DNA of 64,000 nt, from assembly GCF_014356525.2 (NCBI RefSeq), contig NC_052509.1, forward strand, positions 37,460,875 to 37,524,874, given 5' to 3'. Below are positions 22,810 through 34,167 of this stretch, piece by piece. The translations under genes and the position numbers were made by a program. The DNA comes from Nilaparvata lugens (taxonomy: Eukaryota > Arthropoda > Insecta > Hemiptera > Delphacidae). The number at the start of each line of letters is the position of its first letter. Within the stretch, counting starts at the first letter, position 1. Under the pieces are notes generated by a model. That model had not been told where the DNA came from and made no database searches. It saw only the letters and a program-made list of their open reading frames with translations.

Positions 22810-23678
22810 CAACGTTAGTAGACAGAAGGTTGATCACTCACAGGTGAAAGATTCGAAGTGGTGGGGGAAACGCCAGCGTGACGTCACGTGTAGTAAAAAA
22901 GTGATAGAGTAACCACACTGATCATACAGTTTATTCACTGTATCTTCAAATACATCGTCGTTTAATCCCCTCAAGATTGACCTAGAACTTAAAAATTCTC
23001 CATACTTATAGCGATTGAATCACTGATTCTAATGATGCTGTTAAATACTTCAAGTTCATTCAACTTATATGAAGTTGAAAGTTTTTCAAGAATCTAAAAA
23101 CGTGACACGAAAAAGTTAATAAGCTGGAAAAGCGTTAGTAGACAACGTTATACTATTATAATTTCAGATTAACCCATAAAAAATCTTGATAAACCAATGC
23201 ATTGCAATAATCCGATAAACCGATCCCAATAAATCCGAAGAATTTCATCCATATAAATGCACTGAACATATGCTGGTATCGAGCACATGTTCTACGAGAA
23301 TCAAAATAATATCTCATCCCCGAAATTCACAGGCTGATGTATAGCCAAACTTCAAAATATAAACACGACCTAGAAGATGAAGAAACCTTAATGATTTGAA
23401 AGGGAAGGTTAGGAGGTGGGGTTTTTGCTTTTATATGGCAAAATACTTGTATTATTCAAATGTTTTGATAATTATTGTAAAGCAGAAAAAGAAATCTTGC
23501 ATGTCAGAAAATGTTTGTGTTATATAATTTGACTATACGTCACCGTATGATTCTCAAGAATGCGATATTCTGCCTACTCTATACTACAGCCTACGTCACG
23601 ACTGCAGTTCCCCCACTCCAATTGCATTTCAACTAAAATACTATAGATGAGTAACCAACCTTCTGTCTACTAACTTTG
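22810..23678. mobile_element. Mutator-like non-autonomous element, 9-bp target duplication
   Basis: Ends CAACGTTAGTAGACAGAAGG and, reversed, CAAAGTTAGTAGACAGAAGG; the inverted repeat continues with gaps to GTGGGGGAA. TAACATGAT occurs immediately on both sides (22801-22809 and 23679-23687), a perfect 9-bp duplication typical of Mutator transposases. Length 869 bp, no transposase frame. Confidence 0.7.
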
Positions 23679-23879
23679 TAACATGATGACTACCAAAGGG
23701 TGTTAGATGTAATCATTACAACAGCTTATTTGTAAAAACACACATGTGACATAATAAACAAAATAGAAACTTCCTCCATAAGAATAACATGTAAACTTTG
23801 AAGGACCGTAGGGCTTATCATTTAAGGATTTCCTTAACGAGAATAGGTCAATGACAGTCATCAGTTATATAAACGATCT

Positions 23880-23970
23880 TTGGGCAAAATGTCATATATC
23901 AGTTAGGCGTGACGAACACCCAGACAAACGGACAGACGCCATCTAATTTTCATAGTGGTATAGATTAAAT
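23880..23970 (+). repeat. Possible end of a dispersed element
   Basis: ACGAACACCCAGACAAACGG followed by ACAGACGCC and a TATAGAT end resembles the ends of dispersed arthropod repeats as I remember them. It may belong with the 22512-22765 copy. Not provable from one copy. Confidence 0.25.
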
Positions 23971-24010
23971 TATTGAAATTGAAAGCTTCAAACTAATACC
24001 TTTTACACAA

Positions 24011-26767
24011 TTATTGTCGATACATGACTTTCGTCGTGGTTGCTTTGCCATTCCAGAAGTCTATTCTTTCTTCATCACTTCCGGCAATCTTGAAACTGTT
24101 CTCACTCCTTGGCAGAATGATGCACATGTTAATTAGAGAACTATTGGGCTTGTGGTGGATTTTCTTCATCAGCTTGATCATCCGCTCTGCAATGGTTTCT
24201 GGCCTCTCTCTCTCAAGGGCATGTTGTTCATCCCCAGGTAGAGAACCTCATGATCAAACTCATCATCATTACGGCGATTGGACTTCTTGAATATTTCCAC
24301 CTGATTTGAAGTTGACTGTCACCTGAAAATATAATTTGCATTGAATTTATGAAAGTAAAATAGCTCATACAGAATCCAAGTCTGAAGCACTTGCTGGTAT
24401 CATCAAGGCATGAAAACAGCCTTACATGAGGCTGAAGCTAGGATTATAAACGGTTTATAGAACATAGTCGGTTTACTGCTCTGAATAGTTGTAGAATTAG
24501 GGTATAAATAGGGTAGGATTGTCCTCACTTTCAAGAGATGAATCTCGTTTCACAGTATATGGTGAGTAACCCACTTTTGATTGTTTATAGAAGTGAATAG
24601 TGAAGTTTTTTGTTTCCATGAATTGTTTCAATCTCATACCAATGAAATAAAATGCTTTGTCCTGAATGACAATCTCGATTCACAGTATATGGTGAGTAAC
24701 CCACTTTTGATTGTTTATAGAGGTGAATAGTGAAGTTTTTTGTTTCCATGAATTGTTTCAATCTCATACCAATGAAATAAAATGCTTTGTCCTGACTGAC
24801 TCATAAACAGACCAGAGCTTAAACTACTAGGCTTAAAAGCTTGAAATTTTGCACACGCCCTTCTTGTCGCCTCCAAGCACCAATTATGGAAAGATTTTCT
24901 AAAACCCTTAAAAAATAGGCTCAACAGTTCTTCATAGTTTACATGTTATTCATGGTAAACGTAAGGTAGGGTATAAAGGTATAAAGGTCTTATGGACGTT
25001 TTTATTTAGTTTATTGTGCCACATGTATTTTTAATCAGCTATTATAATTATTAAATCTACGGTATTTAGATGAAAATATAATTCTTCTTATAAAAACACT
25101 TCATTCACATGGGCTACTTTTTAAATTAATAAAAACAATATAAAAATCTTGAAGCACCCTTTATTAAAAAAAAACATTAAAATAGATTTTATAACCTGAC
25201 GATGGTGTATCACCGAGACTAGTTGTTTAACTATTTTAAAGTTTTTTAAAAAATAAAGAATGCTTCAAGATTTTTATATTGTTTTTATTAATTCTTCTTA
25301 CATACACTGTGATTACATCATTTAAAGCTGCGTTTACACCAAAGTTAGTAACAAAATGTTAATATAATCCTTATAGATTCTATTAGATTGAACATAACTT
25401 ATCATACAAATGATGATCATATATATGTGTTTGTCAATTTCCTTTCAATCTATAAGGATTAAGTTATTAACATTTTGTTGTTAATAACTTTGGTGTAAAC
25501 CCAGCTTAACACTATTGGTAGTCATACTTTTAAATGTAAAAAAAAACTGAAATTAATAAAAACATATAGTACTATAGCCTACTATAGATAGAATAAGCTA
25601 TACCTTATCTAAAGTAAGCCATGGAAGTACACTTCTTAATTAAAACATTTAAAAACTTTAAAACATTTCAACAACTAGTTTCGGCATGAATTGGCCATTT
25701 TCAAGTTTAAATGCAAAAATAAACAAGTTGATATTAGATAATATTTGCTCATATGATTTATTTATTTCTTATTCATTATTTTTTTGGATGAATGATTTAA
25801 TTTTAGTTTTATTTAATTATAATTTTTTTATAAAATAGAATTATAGTACCCTTTAAAATTGTAAGGATATTGAAGGGTACTATAGTTCTATTTTAAAAAT
25901 ACAAGAAAGTAGCCCTAAATTCATACATTTTATTATTTTTTGTTTAAAACCCCACTTTTTTGGATTTAGGGTACTTTGAAACGTATAGAAATTTGGAAAT
26001 TGGGGCACCTTATTTTTTCGGAAAGCAATACTTTCCTTATGGTAATATGGAAAGGAAAGAGGAAAGTGAAAAAATTGTATAATGAAACACGTTTGGTTGT
26101 AATTCGCATCGCCTACTGTCCCATTTAACATTTTCTTATCTATCAATTGAAAAAATGATACATAGCTGTTTTTAGTTGTACAATGAAAGTTTTTTCAAGT
26201 CTATAGCTAATTAATGTCTTCTTAGTTGTTAGGTGTGGTTTATAATATTGACTCCACGAAATGGAAGTTGTTGTACTAATCGAAATTAATGGCCTACCGG
26301 CCCGTGTGTACCCAGGCTAACAAACAATTGGTAGGGAACATCTACAGAACCCAACCAATGAAGAACGGTCCTGTCCTGTCAAAAATTTGTTTTGGAAACA
26401 TCAACGATATGAATGTTTCGGGCGGCCTCCATTAGGAGATCAAGACAGTATTGTAATGTTAGAATGCAAAACTCTGAAAAAAGTAAATTCTTGTGGCTTT
26501 TGTTGGTGGGGAGTCTCTTGCGGGAAGGTCCCACAGCCTGAATATATCATTTAAGCCGCCAATGGGCCTTACGACTGTCATACTTCAGCCGAGACCGACA
26601 GTTTAGCATGTCCATCCGATAACACGATAATGCGAAATTCTATTATTATTGGTATTGAAAGCAATTTGTAATTTATATACAGCATTGACAGGAAAACAAA
26701 CATGATTTGATAGGTTGATAATTTCAAGAAAGCTCACCTGATACTTGACATTGTGATCATCAGCCAT
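24011..26767 (-). CDS. Small two-exon protein of unknown function, frameshifted
   Basis: Exon 1 (26767-26738) reads MADDHNVKYQ and ends CAG|GTGAGC; its 5'UTR begins at an acceptor near 26828. Exon 2 (24315-24011) begins after GTGACAG with STSNQVEIFKKSNRRN and ends MYRQ-TAA. Exon 2 is 305 nt. The frame breaks at about 24236, in the run read GGGG on the minus strand; one more G would join YLG to DEQHALERERPETIAERM and give about 111 residues. The C-terminal half (IAERMIKLMKKI, NMCIILPRSENSFKIAG, IDFWNGKATTTKVMYRQ) reads like a real conserved protein, but I do not recognise the family. The break may be an assembly error or may mark a pseudogene. An intron of 2.4 kb full of repeats separates the exons. 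Confidence 0.5.
24541..24800. repeat. Tandem duplication, two 130-bp copies
   Basis: 24541-24670 and 24671-24800 are nearly identical (AATCTCG-TTCACAGTATATGG to CTTTGTCCTGA-TGAC), differing at only a few bases, so the duplication is recent. It lies in the intron of the 24011-26767 gene. Confidence 0.85.
25126..25291. repeat. 31-bp perfect inverted repeat
   Basis: AATTAATAAAAACAATATAA continuing to CTTGAAGCA (25126-25156) is the reverse complement of 25261-25291. About 100 bp lie between, including GTATCACCGAGACTAGTTGT. Probably the ends of a small MITE. Confidence 0.65.
25326..25506. mobile_element. TAA-flanked MITE, 181 bp
   Basis: Ends AGCTGCGTTTACACCAAAGT and, reversed, AGCTGGGTTTACACCAAAGT; the arms continue through AACAAAATGTTAA and ATCCTTATAGATT. 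TAA precedes the left end (25323-25325) and follows the right end (25507-25509), the target type of PIF/Harbinger elements. Noncoding. Confidence 0.75.
25950..26065 (+). repeat. Second copy of the 8085-8175 dispersed repeat
   Basis: AAACGTATAGAAATTTGGAA, then a GGGG(C/T)ACCTTA block and GGAAAGCAATACTTTCCTTA match the right part of the 7416-8181 element. Confidence 0.7.
26280..26640. other. Possible dispersed repeat in the 24-27 kb gene intron
   Basis: Locally GC-richer block with GGGAAGGTCCCACAGCC and ACTTCAGCCGAGACCGACAG, wording I associate with dispersed arthropod repeats. Only one copy in the window, so not verifiable here. Confidence 0.25.
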
Positions 26768-26849
26768 AAACTAGCAAGACAGACCCAGCAGCAAGTTTCA
26801 ACCATAGCTCAATCAGCCTGTTATTCTCTGAAAAAAGAAAAATAACTGT

Positions 26850-29800
26850 TTATAGACCTGCTGAGAGTTTATTATTTTTGAATACAGTAGGCTACCTGTA
26901 TCATGCGTATTTCAATGATTCTTTTAAAAAATCTGTTCTGACAACCTATTTTTTGAGGTGTTCAATCCTGAGTGAGTCAGGAGTCAGGTGTTATAACGTG
27001 AAGCTTTATATGCAACCTAAAGCATGCTATATAATGCAAAACCTATAAGAAAAAAAGAAAAGATTGATTCTTTGTTGAATGATAGGAAGAGAAAAAATAA
27101 GGTAACCTTGTGCTATACCTCTCCTACTTCAATAAACTCTATTGAGAAAATAGAAGATGCACATGGATTACATTTTGATCTTGTTCAATGAATATTAAAT
27201 ATGTTCGTATTAATTTTGTTTATCTTTAGATTGACTAATAACTACTGTATTCCTAACTCCACAGTTCTTTCTGTAGTCTGAAAAATACAGCAGATTTTAA
27301 TAATCCTAATTTTATTATTTACATGTTTTATCAATAAGATTATTCAGTGAGTAGGTAGCCTATTCAATATTACAGTACGGTATCTAAGTTTTCTAATCAG
27401 GTCCCGATTTGTTGTAGCCTACCTGAATATGGACTGGCAAAAATTATATTTGACAAGCATTTACCTTATTAGTCTACTTATCCAGTGGAGCATTATTATT
27501 ATTATTTATTTATCATTTGCAATCAACTTAAGGACAAAAAACAGAAACCTGCTACAGTGCAAGTTATTTGCCACGGTTTATATCGAAGAATCGTTTGGTT
27601 TTATTAAAACTAAAAGTGACACTTCTGTATAGATAGCAATATTTGTTTCGAAGGTAGACTACATTTCAGATGTTACAATCTAAAAATTATTTCAAATAAG
27701 GCCTAGGCAATTATGTTAATCTTACCTGGTACAGTGATGAATAGCCTAATCATAGTCATAGATACTATTAACCGTTTCAACTTTCTGTTTTAAACGAATT
27801 CATCCATATTATGTCTTTGTGTTTGATTAGTCTTCTGTTAAAGAAGGACTTATTTATAAGAGAAAACCTACCAAGTTATGACTAATTTTGTATCTACTGT
27901 GCTTTGTTACATATTAACCTGACTGTTCAGTTAGTTGATAAAACATAACCTAAACCTAATCTCCTTACAATTCCGCTAAACATAACCTAAAAAATGATCA
28001 GTAGAAGTTTTAAACCGTTATGTTGGTAGTGAGGTCACGTGAGGTAGTCATTGGTCTATTTGCGTTCGAGTCGCCTAACAGTGATAAGACAGAGCTACCA
28101 ACTAAGCCTGGTAACCGCTACTGTAGCGGATGGATAGCGGTTCTTGTTAGCTGTTACCTTTTTATCACTTCCTATTCCTACTTGACCGCGAATTTTTAAT
28201 TTCAATTACGAGTTTCATACATTGCGAATTATATTAATTTACTAGGAATAAATTTGTTTGATGGATGAATTACGAGACTAAAATTTTGATAAAATATGCT
28301 GTTACGACCATGCTGAAATGAACAAAAAATATGATTTGACTGACAAAATTGATCTTTTGATAATTATTGAGATTTAGTTTTTCAAATGCCAGGTTCGATT
28401 ATTATTTTTTATCAAGCTAGAAAACTTAGCCTACTTCATCAAATAAAATTGAATGATGGTGGCTAATTCCTAGATAAATAATATCCTTCCTTATTTATCC
28501 AGCATATTATTGTCCACAAAGTTACCGTATATATTCACTTCTCCTTATATGGCCATCAAAATTGATAGAATGAATTAAAATTCCTAAGTAATTTATTGAA
28601 ATTTTTGATTATAATATTGATTAATTTTTCAATTACAGTAACTTAATTAATTGAAAATGGCAAAGAAAAATAGTCGATTCATGTCCTGGTAAATTGATGA
28701 AACTTTTTGAAAGCTATCTATATAGGTAACTTGCAATGAGAATTTTTATTTCATTCTGTTTTTAGTAATATTATGAGGATTTTTTCATTAATATTACTGC
28801 CAAGCAGGGCTAGATTCAAACCGGTGCACAACAGAGCGGAACACTATTAGTACCTACCTAGGCATATATTCAGCAGTTTAATTTTATCCCAATTAATACA
28901 TTTAAGGGAATTTAAATCCTATTCTAATCCTGTATATGTTATGTTTGCTGTCTTTCAACTAAAACTGAAACATGAAAATGAATCGTCATCATGATATAAA
29001 ATACTATTGACCTAATGCTGATGATTTTTATTTAAACCTGACACAGGAAAAATTTCGTTTGAATAGTAATCAAAATTGATACAAATTGGCCAATTTTATT
29101 AGATAAAGGAAAAAATTTCCCAGGGGGAAGACTACAGTATACTCCCTTCCACATGGGAGGCATTCCATACCCTCCCGGAGCTCCGGTACTTTCTTGTGTC
29201 AAGTATCAAATAATTAACTATGCTTTTTTAGATTTCTATTTAAAAAAATATTATGCACATAATTATACAGCCTACCTGTAAGGGCCTACAATATAGAATG
29301 CAGTTATTATATAAGATATTATATCTTATCGCTCAAAACGATGAAAGATTCACGGCTGCTACCGTACTCCTTTAAACCAGTGACCGCACTTGAACTGGCT
29401 CTGCTTAATAATCGAACCCCACCTTGGAATAATATTATATCATATCCATCAAAAATATTGATAATTATATTATATCCTTTCCATGTCCACATCATCATTT
29501 CACATACTGTACCCGCTCTTTCGAGGAACACGTTCAGTAAAAAACTTCCACAAAAAATTGGAAAAACAGACTATCATAAAAATTTTTAATTCTTATAATA
29601 ACGTATAAATCATTTGCGCTCTTTATTTATTGTTTAAAAAATTATATTTTAGTTTTTTATAACGACATCTTCTTTACTTATTGAATAAAATCTCAATGCC
29701 CATTGCAACTTCAAATTCAAAATAATTAATCACAGTTATATCTATGCAATATGCAAGTGTAAATAAGACAAAAAACTCACGTCCCTTAAAATAAGAGTGC

Positions 29801-29850
29801 CGTCTCTGGTGGATGTGCTGCCACATTTCCACTTGTTCGTCAAGTAAATT
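26850..29850. other. No recognised feature
   Basis: Three kilobases of AT-rich sequence. No frame with homology and no clear terminal repeats. It could carry the promoter and 5'UTR exon of the minus-strand 24-27 kb gene. An exon-like stretch on minus near 29830-29790 (VEMWQHIHQRRHSYF before GTGAGT) is weak. Confidence 0.35.
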
Positions 29851-29853
29851 TAA

Positions 29854-30215
29854 GGGCTCATTTCCAAGCTCGGGATTTAGCTAAATTCTAGACTTTAAAC
29901 AGCTGGAGCCAGAAAATTGGCTTTCCGAAAAAGTGCGTATTCGTAGTTTTTATGGTAATCTTCATTTTCTCATTTCTATAATTATTGGAGACGTTTATTG
30001 CCTTGACGAAATGATACATTTCTAAATAATTCAAAATAGATAGCTGAAACTTTACACTATTTTTTCTTCATTTTATTTTGTGTTAAATTTTATAGTTTTT
30101 CAAAATTTAATTTAAACATGGACTACGACGACGCCCCGTTTCGGAAAGCCAATTTTCTGACTCCAGTTGTTCAAATTCTAGAACTTAGCTAAATCCCGAG
30201 CTCGGAAACTGGCCC
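29854..30215. mobile_element. TAA-flanked MITE, 362 bp, about 75-bp inverted repeats
   Basis: The ends GGGCTCATTTCCAAGCTCGG and, reversed, GGGCCAGTTTCCGAGCTCGG continue as closely matching arms to AAAATTGGCTTTCCG. TAA lies on both sides (29851-29853, 30216-30218). Noncoding centre. Confidence 0.8.
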
Positions 30216-30256
30216 TAATATTTTATATTTTCAAATCACACCAATAATTATTCCAG

Positions 30257-30492
30257 TCCGTTCATTCCATTCAGCTGTATGTATGAGTGAATTAACGAAG
30301 TTGATAAATTGTGACCCATTAAAAAAATATGATTCCACCTCTTGGCAGGATATAATTAGCAACGTCCCGTCCGAATCCCTCCTCACAGGGATAATAAACC
30401 GATTTTCAGTAGCCGCTACCATGTCTAGTAGACGTCAAAGTGATTTAAATAATAACAATAGAGTACTTAAAGTGAGAAAACTGAAAAAATGA
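30257..30492 (+). CDS. Candidate terminal exon, unknown protein
   Basis: After an acceptor-like TTATTCCAG the frame is open for 78 codons to TGA (VRSFHSAVCMSELTKLINCD, WQDIISNVPSESLLTG, ending KVRKLKK). The composition is protein-like with a basic C-terminus. No upstream exon could be placed and the antisense strand is also open (30422-30231), so the call is tentative. The assembly gap follows 320 bases later. Confidence 0.25.
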
Positions 30493-30814
30493 CATGAATT
30501 CAATAATTATAATAATAATGCTGTTTAATTCATAAATAGTAAAAATAGACTCAATTACAATTTTACGATATAATTCTAAACAAAAACACTTATTTTAGAG
30601 GCAAAATAATCAAATTGTTAAAAAAGATCACCATTACACTACTTCAACAGAGTGCCCAAATATTAGATTTTATCAACTTGTAGGTTATACAATTCAAGAG
30701 ATTTAGGTTATTACAGAATGACCCAAAAAGAATGTTCGGCTTTTAAGTGACTATAACTTGAATAATTCCCAACATACATTTTATTTCTATATATTATGAG
30801 CTTGTTCAATTGTC

Positions 30815-30914
30815 NNNNNNNNNNNNNNNNNNNNNNNNNNNNNNNNNNNNNNNNNNNNNNNNNNNNNNNNNNNNNNNNNNNNNNNNNNNNNNNNNNNNNN
30901 NNNNNNNNNNNNNN
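30815..30914. other. Assembly gap (100 N)
   Basis: Exactly 100 N, a conventional scaffold gap of unknown true size. It probably hides the next exon of the minus-strand 31030-31433 gene. Confidence 1.
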
Positions 30915-31029
30915 TTCCAGCGTATTGTGTGATAATTTTTCTCTGCCCATGTTACTTGCTTACGCAATTTAGCATTCAATTCCGACTTTGCAAATGGTGA
31001 CTTGAATGTAACACAACAAAGCTATTTAC

Positions 31030-31433
31030 CTGATCGACGATTCCGATTTCTTTCACGATAATTTGATTAGAATTTCCCTTGAACCAATGCATGTCGACTG
31101 TTGCAGGATTTTTTACAGGAGAGTTGTTTCTTCCTCCCTTGTGCTGTTTTGTCCTCCTCCTCCTTTCTCCTCCTTCTCCTCCTTCTCCTCCTCCTCCTCC
31201 ATTCTCCTCCTCCTGTGGTTTAGGTGTACTACATCTTGAGTGATAGTAGAAGAAGTCTTTTTCGGTGTTAAATCACACTGTGTGTCAATAGATTGTGTTT
31301 TCTTCTCAGAATTTAAGACATTATAGGTGTACTACATCTTGAGTCATAGTAGATGCTGTCTTCCCTCCTCCTCCTTATCAAGATCACACTGTATCCCAAT
31401 AGAGCGTGTTTTCTCCTCAGAATTAGAAGACAT
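31030..31433 (-). pseudogene. Unknown accessory gene with TATA box and basic, Gly/Glu-rich N-terminus
   Basis: ATG at 31433 starts MSSNSEEKTRSIGIQCDL; this frame stops after about 28 codons. A second frame picks up with a diverged repeat of the same unit (HSRCSTPKPQ), a Gly/Glu stretch encoded by a purine-rich tract, RRRRTKQHKGGRNNS and NPATVDMHWFKGNSNQIIVK, and ends EIGIVDQ at a CAG|GTAAAT donor (31030). The FKGNSNQ-IVKEI motif reminds me of unannotated proteins in repeat regions of other arthropod genomes; I cannot name a function. The tandem duplication of the N-terminal unit and at least one frameshift suggest it is broken. It lies next to the polymerase modules and may belong with them. 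Confidence 0.45.
31148..31212 (-). repeat. TCC/GGA-rich low-complexity tract
   Basis: Runs of CTCCTC and CTCCTT. On the minus strand they encode the Gly/Glu and Arg stretches of the 31030-31433 frame. Confidence 0.8.
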
Positions 31434-31435
31434 TC
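31208..31435. repeat. Tandem duplication, about 112-bp unit
   Basis: AGGTGTACTACATCTTGAGT through GATCACACTGT, CAATAGA and TTCTCCTCAGAATT occurs twice in tandem (about 31216-31322 and 31325-31435) with substitutions and small indels. It duplicates the N-terminal coding unit of the adjacent gene. Confidence 0.75.
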
Positions 31436-31491
31436 TAGATGTTAACCGATCAAAGCTAAAACCTCAATGTGATAAATTTGAAAATGCAATA

Positions 31492-31499
31492 CTTATATA
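31492..31499 (-). promoter_or_regulatory. TATA box of the 31030-31433 gene
   Basis: TATATAAG on the minus strand, about 60 bases before the ATG at 31433. The same octamer stands before the neighbouring gene at 33549. Confidence 0.55.
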
Positions 31500-33140
31500 G
31501 CTTGTGCTCTATCGAGAAATTACTGAACTTCTCCACCATGGAAGTAAGGATGTACTCCATGATACGATCACTGATTAAATGCAATAAGCGGAAGTATTTG
31601 GAGGTACAGCTTCCTTAAATTCCATATCTATTCTAATATGTGGAGGATTTCAAATGAGAAGATTGATGTGAACAGTCAATTACAATCAGGGGTGTTTTTA
31701 GTACAAAATGTGTCAAAATCAATCTCTGTTCCAAGCTCAGTATTGATACTATGGTTATAGTACACCGAGGGAAAATCCAAAAACATACGGTACATATCAA
31801 TTCTTGTTTACCAAGGAGGTTTTCATAAGGAAAATAGTCAGAGTTCAAGTAGACCTTTGCATTTTGAAGATTACAACTATCAAATTCCGAGATTGATTTA
31901 TTATTTTATTCTTACGATCTGTTTGAAACGCTAAACAACATACTTGGTGTGTCGCGGATGGGATGCGTTTTACTGCCCAGAATGACAGTGCTATTTTGTA
32001 AATTTGGTAATTCTGAAATCTCCCCAATGACGAAAGCTCAGCTTCAGCGGTTGTATCAGCATCGAGATTATAATTGTTTCAGATTATCAACTACTTGTGA
32101 TCAACAGATTATTGTCATAATCTCAACTTGATATCATCAGATTGACAAGACATTCTCTACACAAGTGAGTAATATCAGTTTATTGAAATATATATTCTTG
32201 CAGAATCCAATAGTGATGCATACATCAAATTAATAAGCAAACTCTTTCATTGCACAAATACTATCAACTAAATCAGTATTTCTTTAACACATCACTTCAA
32301 TATTATAGCAAAAAATGCATGATTCTACAAATAATATGTAAGCACATAATAATGAATCAAAATATTCATCTATTCAATTTTTTGTCTGAACTCTAATCAC
32401 TAGTAAGGTTGATCAGTCCAATTTCAAAAAGTAATCATTATAATATACACATCTTAACTGAACTCTAATCATTTAATATCACAATATAACTATCAACTAA
32501 ATCATAATTTTCTTAACACATTACTTCAATATTATAGCAAAAATGCATGATTAGTGCAATAATATGTAGCATCATAATAATGAAATCAAAATATTCATCT
32601 TATTCAATTTTTTGACTGAACTCTAATCAACTAGTAAGCTTGATCATTTCAATTTCAAAAAGTATTCATTATAATATACACATCTTAACTGAACTCTAAT
32701 CATTTTATATCACACTGTGCATGCATGTAATACAAAGACATCTATTGGAAATTAGTTTTTCTCACTAAAGTATTTATTAGATAGTAGCATGCTTCAACCT
32801 AATCACTTCAAATAATATATATTTCTATTGATTTCATAAAACAATTTATGCTCAATTCAAATGAATATCAATGTATCATCATATTCATGAACTCGAATAT
32901 ACTCTTAACTGAACTCTAAGTTGATTAAGTTCCTATATTCATATCAGAAATAATTCTTGATTGAAATTGTCTTTCAAATCAGATTCATCAATAACTCCAA
33001 TGTGAGTACATGTAATGTGAACAGACCTATTGGAAATTAGTTTTTCTCAGTAAAGTAAGAAATTTATCAGATACTTACAAGCTTTTTAGTAGCAAGCTTT
33101 TCAACAAATTAATGAGATTTAAAATTATCTGTTCACATTA
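31500..33140. repeat. AT-rich stretch with two direct repeats
   Basis: A unit of about 229 bp starting CTATCAACTAAATCA (32261 and 32490) is tandemly duplicated through ACACATCTTAACTGAACTCT. A second pair, CTATTGGAAATTAGTTTTTC, occurs near 32740 and 33030. No coding frame recognised. It may be the intron between the two minus-strand accessory genes or plain intergenic sequence. Confidence 0.6.
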
Positions 33141-33168
33141 AATGTTAATAATATTTGAAATAACTAAC

Positions 33169-33549
33169 CTTTGAGGGTACGAAGTTGGTTTCCTTCTCAT
33201 CCTCCTCCAGAAATTGCAGCTTTCTCTTCCCCTGCTGCTTGTTGGTGGAAATCGTTGTTAGTGGTACACGCTTCAGTGCCCATCCCAGATGAGATGGTGG
33301 TGTGTCTGGTATAATGAAGTCATCACTGTTCATCCCTCTCTCCACGAAGACCCCACGTCTCTTCAGCGACGACTCCTTGGAGTCGGATGCAGCAGCGGCA
33401 GCAGCAGCAGGGGGAGCAGCACTGCTATTGGTAGAAGGAATCTTCTTCTTCCGCGCAGCTTGCACTGCCCAGTAAGATGGGAATGAAGTCTCTTGTTGAG
33501 GAGGTGTATCCGGAAGGATGTAGTGCTCACGTGTGGATGACAAGTCCAT
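33169..33549 (-). CDS. Unknown accessory protein with two DTPP motifs, first exon
   Basis: ATG at 33549 opens 127 codons ending in VPSK at an AAG|GTTAGT donor (33169). The sequence is low in globular signal: EHYILPDTPPQQE near residue 8 and DDFIIPDTPPSH near residue 76 are an internal repeat, with an alanine run (residues about 42-52), lysine/arginine clusters (AARKKK, LKRRG, GKRKLQF) and an acidic patch (EEDEKE). Such proteins are often nuclear or DNA-associated, but I do not recognise a family. It has its own TATA box and lies divergent to the first polymerase/BIR module. The downstream exon was not located. Confidence 0.5.
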
Positions 33550-33624
33550 GATGATAACGAGGATATGTGTGTAACAGGAACGTGACTAGTGCTCGAATGA
33601 AGCTGGCAAATCCAATAACCGCTG

Positions 33625-33632
33625 CTTATATA
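33625..33632 (-). promoter_or_regulatory. TATA box of the 33549 gene
   Basis: GAGTATATAAGCAGCGG on the minus strand, about 80 bases before the ATG at 33549. It is preceded by a GA-rich tract, GAGAGAGAGAAACG. Confidence 0.6.
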
Positions 33633-34167
33633 CTCATTCGTTTCTCTCTCTCTGTTTTAGGATGAGTGAGAGATAGTGCATTTTCCTGCTTGTCACATCC
33701 TTGACATACAAATGCATTCTTACACGTGCAGCAAGGTGCATTCAGAGAAAAAATATCAAATTCTCACAATGCACTCGAATTCTCACTTCCAGATATCTCG
33801 AATAACAATATTTCAAATATGAGAGCAATGTAATCTCCTCATTAATTTTCATAATTAACATCACATGTTGACTTGCTAAATTTCTTCTCAATATTATTGT
33901 GATTTTCATTATGTTCGTTGATTTCACAGAGTTCGAGACTGCATAATCACTCCAGTCTTCGAGGGGGAAAGACGTATGAAGAACTAGTCTGAGAGTTGGA
34001 GTGTAAGCAGAGAGAGAGAGAGACAGTACAGCACATCATTCATTGCATGTAAGTATGATACAATTCTTTATTTTTCTAATCATGATTTTTCAGAAGTTAC
34101 TTCTTTCCTGATACTACTACAATGCACTTAGGAATCACTAATATCTCGATTCTGATTGGAATTACTT

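Noticed and set aside
24024..24290. Plus-strand frame of 88 codons
   Set aside because: Antisense to the second exon of the minus-strand small gene, which has splice signals and a better protein sequence.
30711..30950. Frame spanning the N run
   Set aside because: Artefact of the assembly gap.
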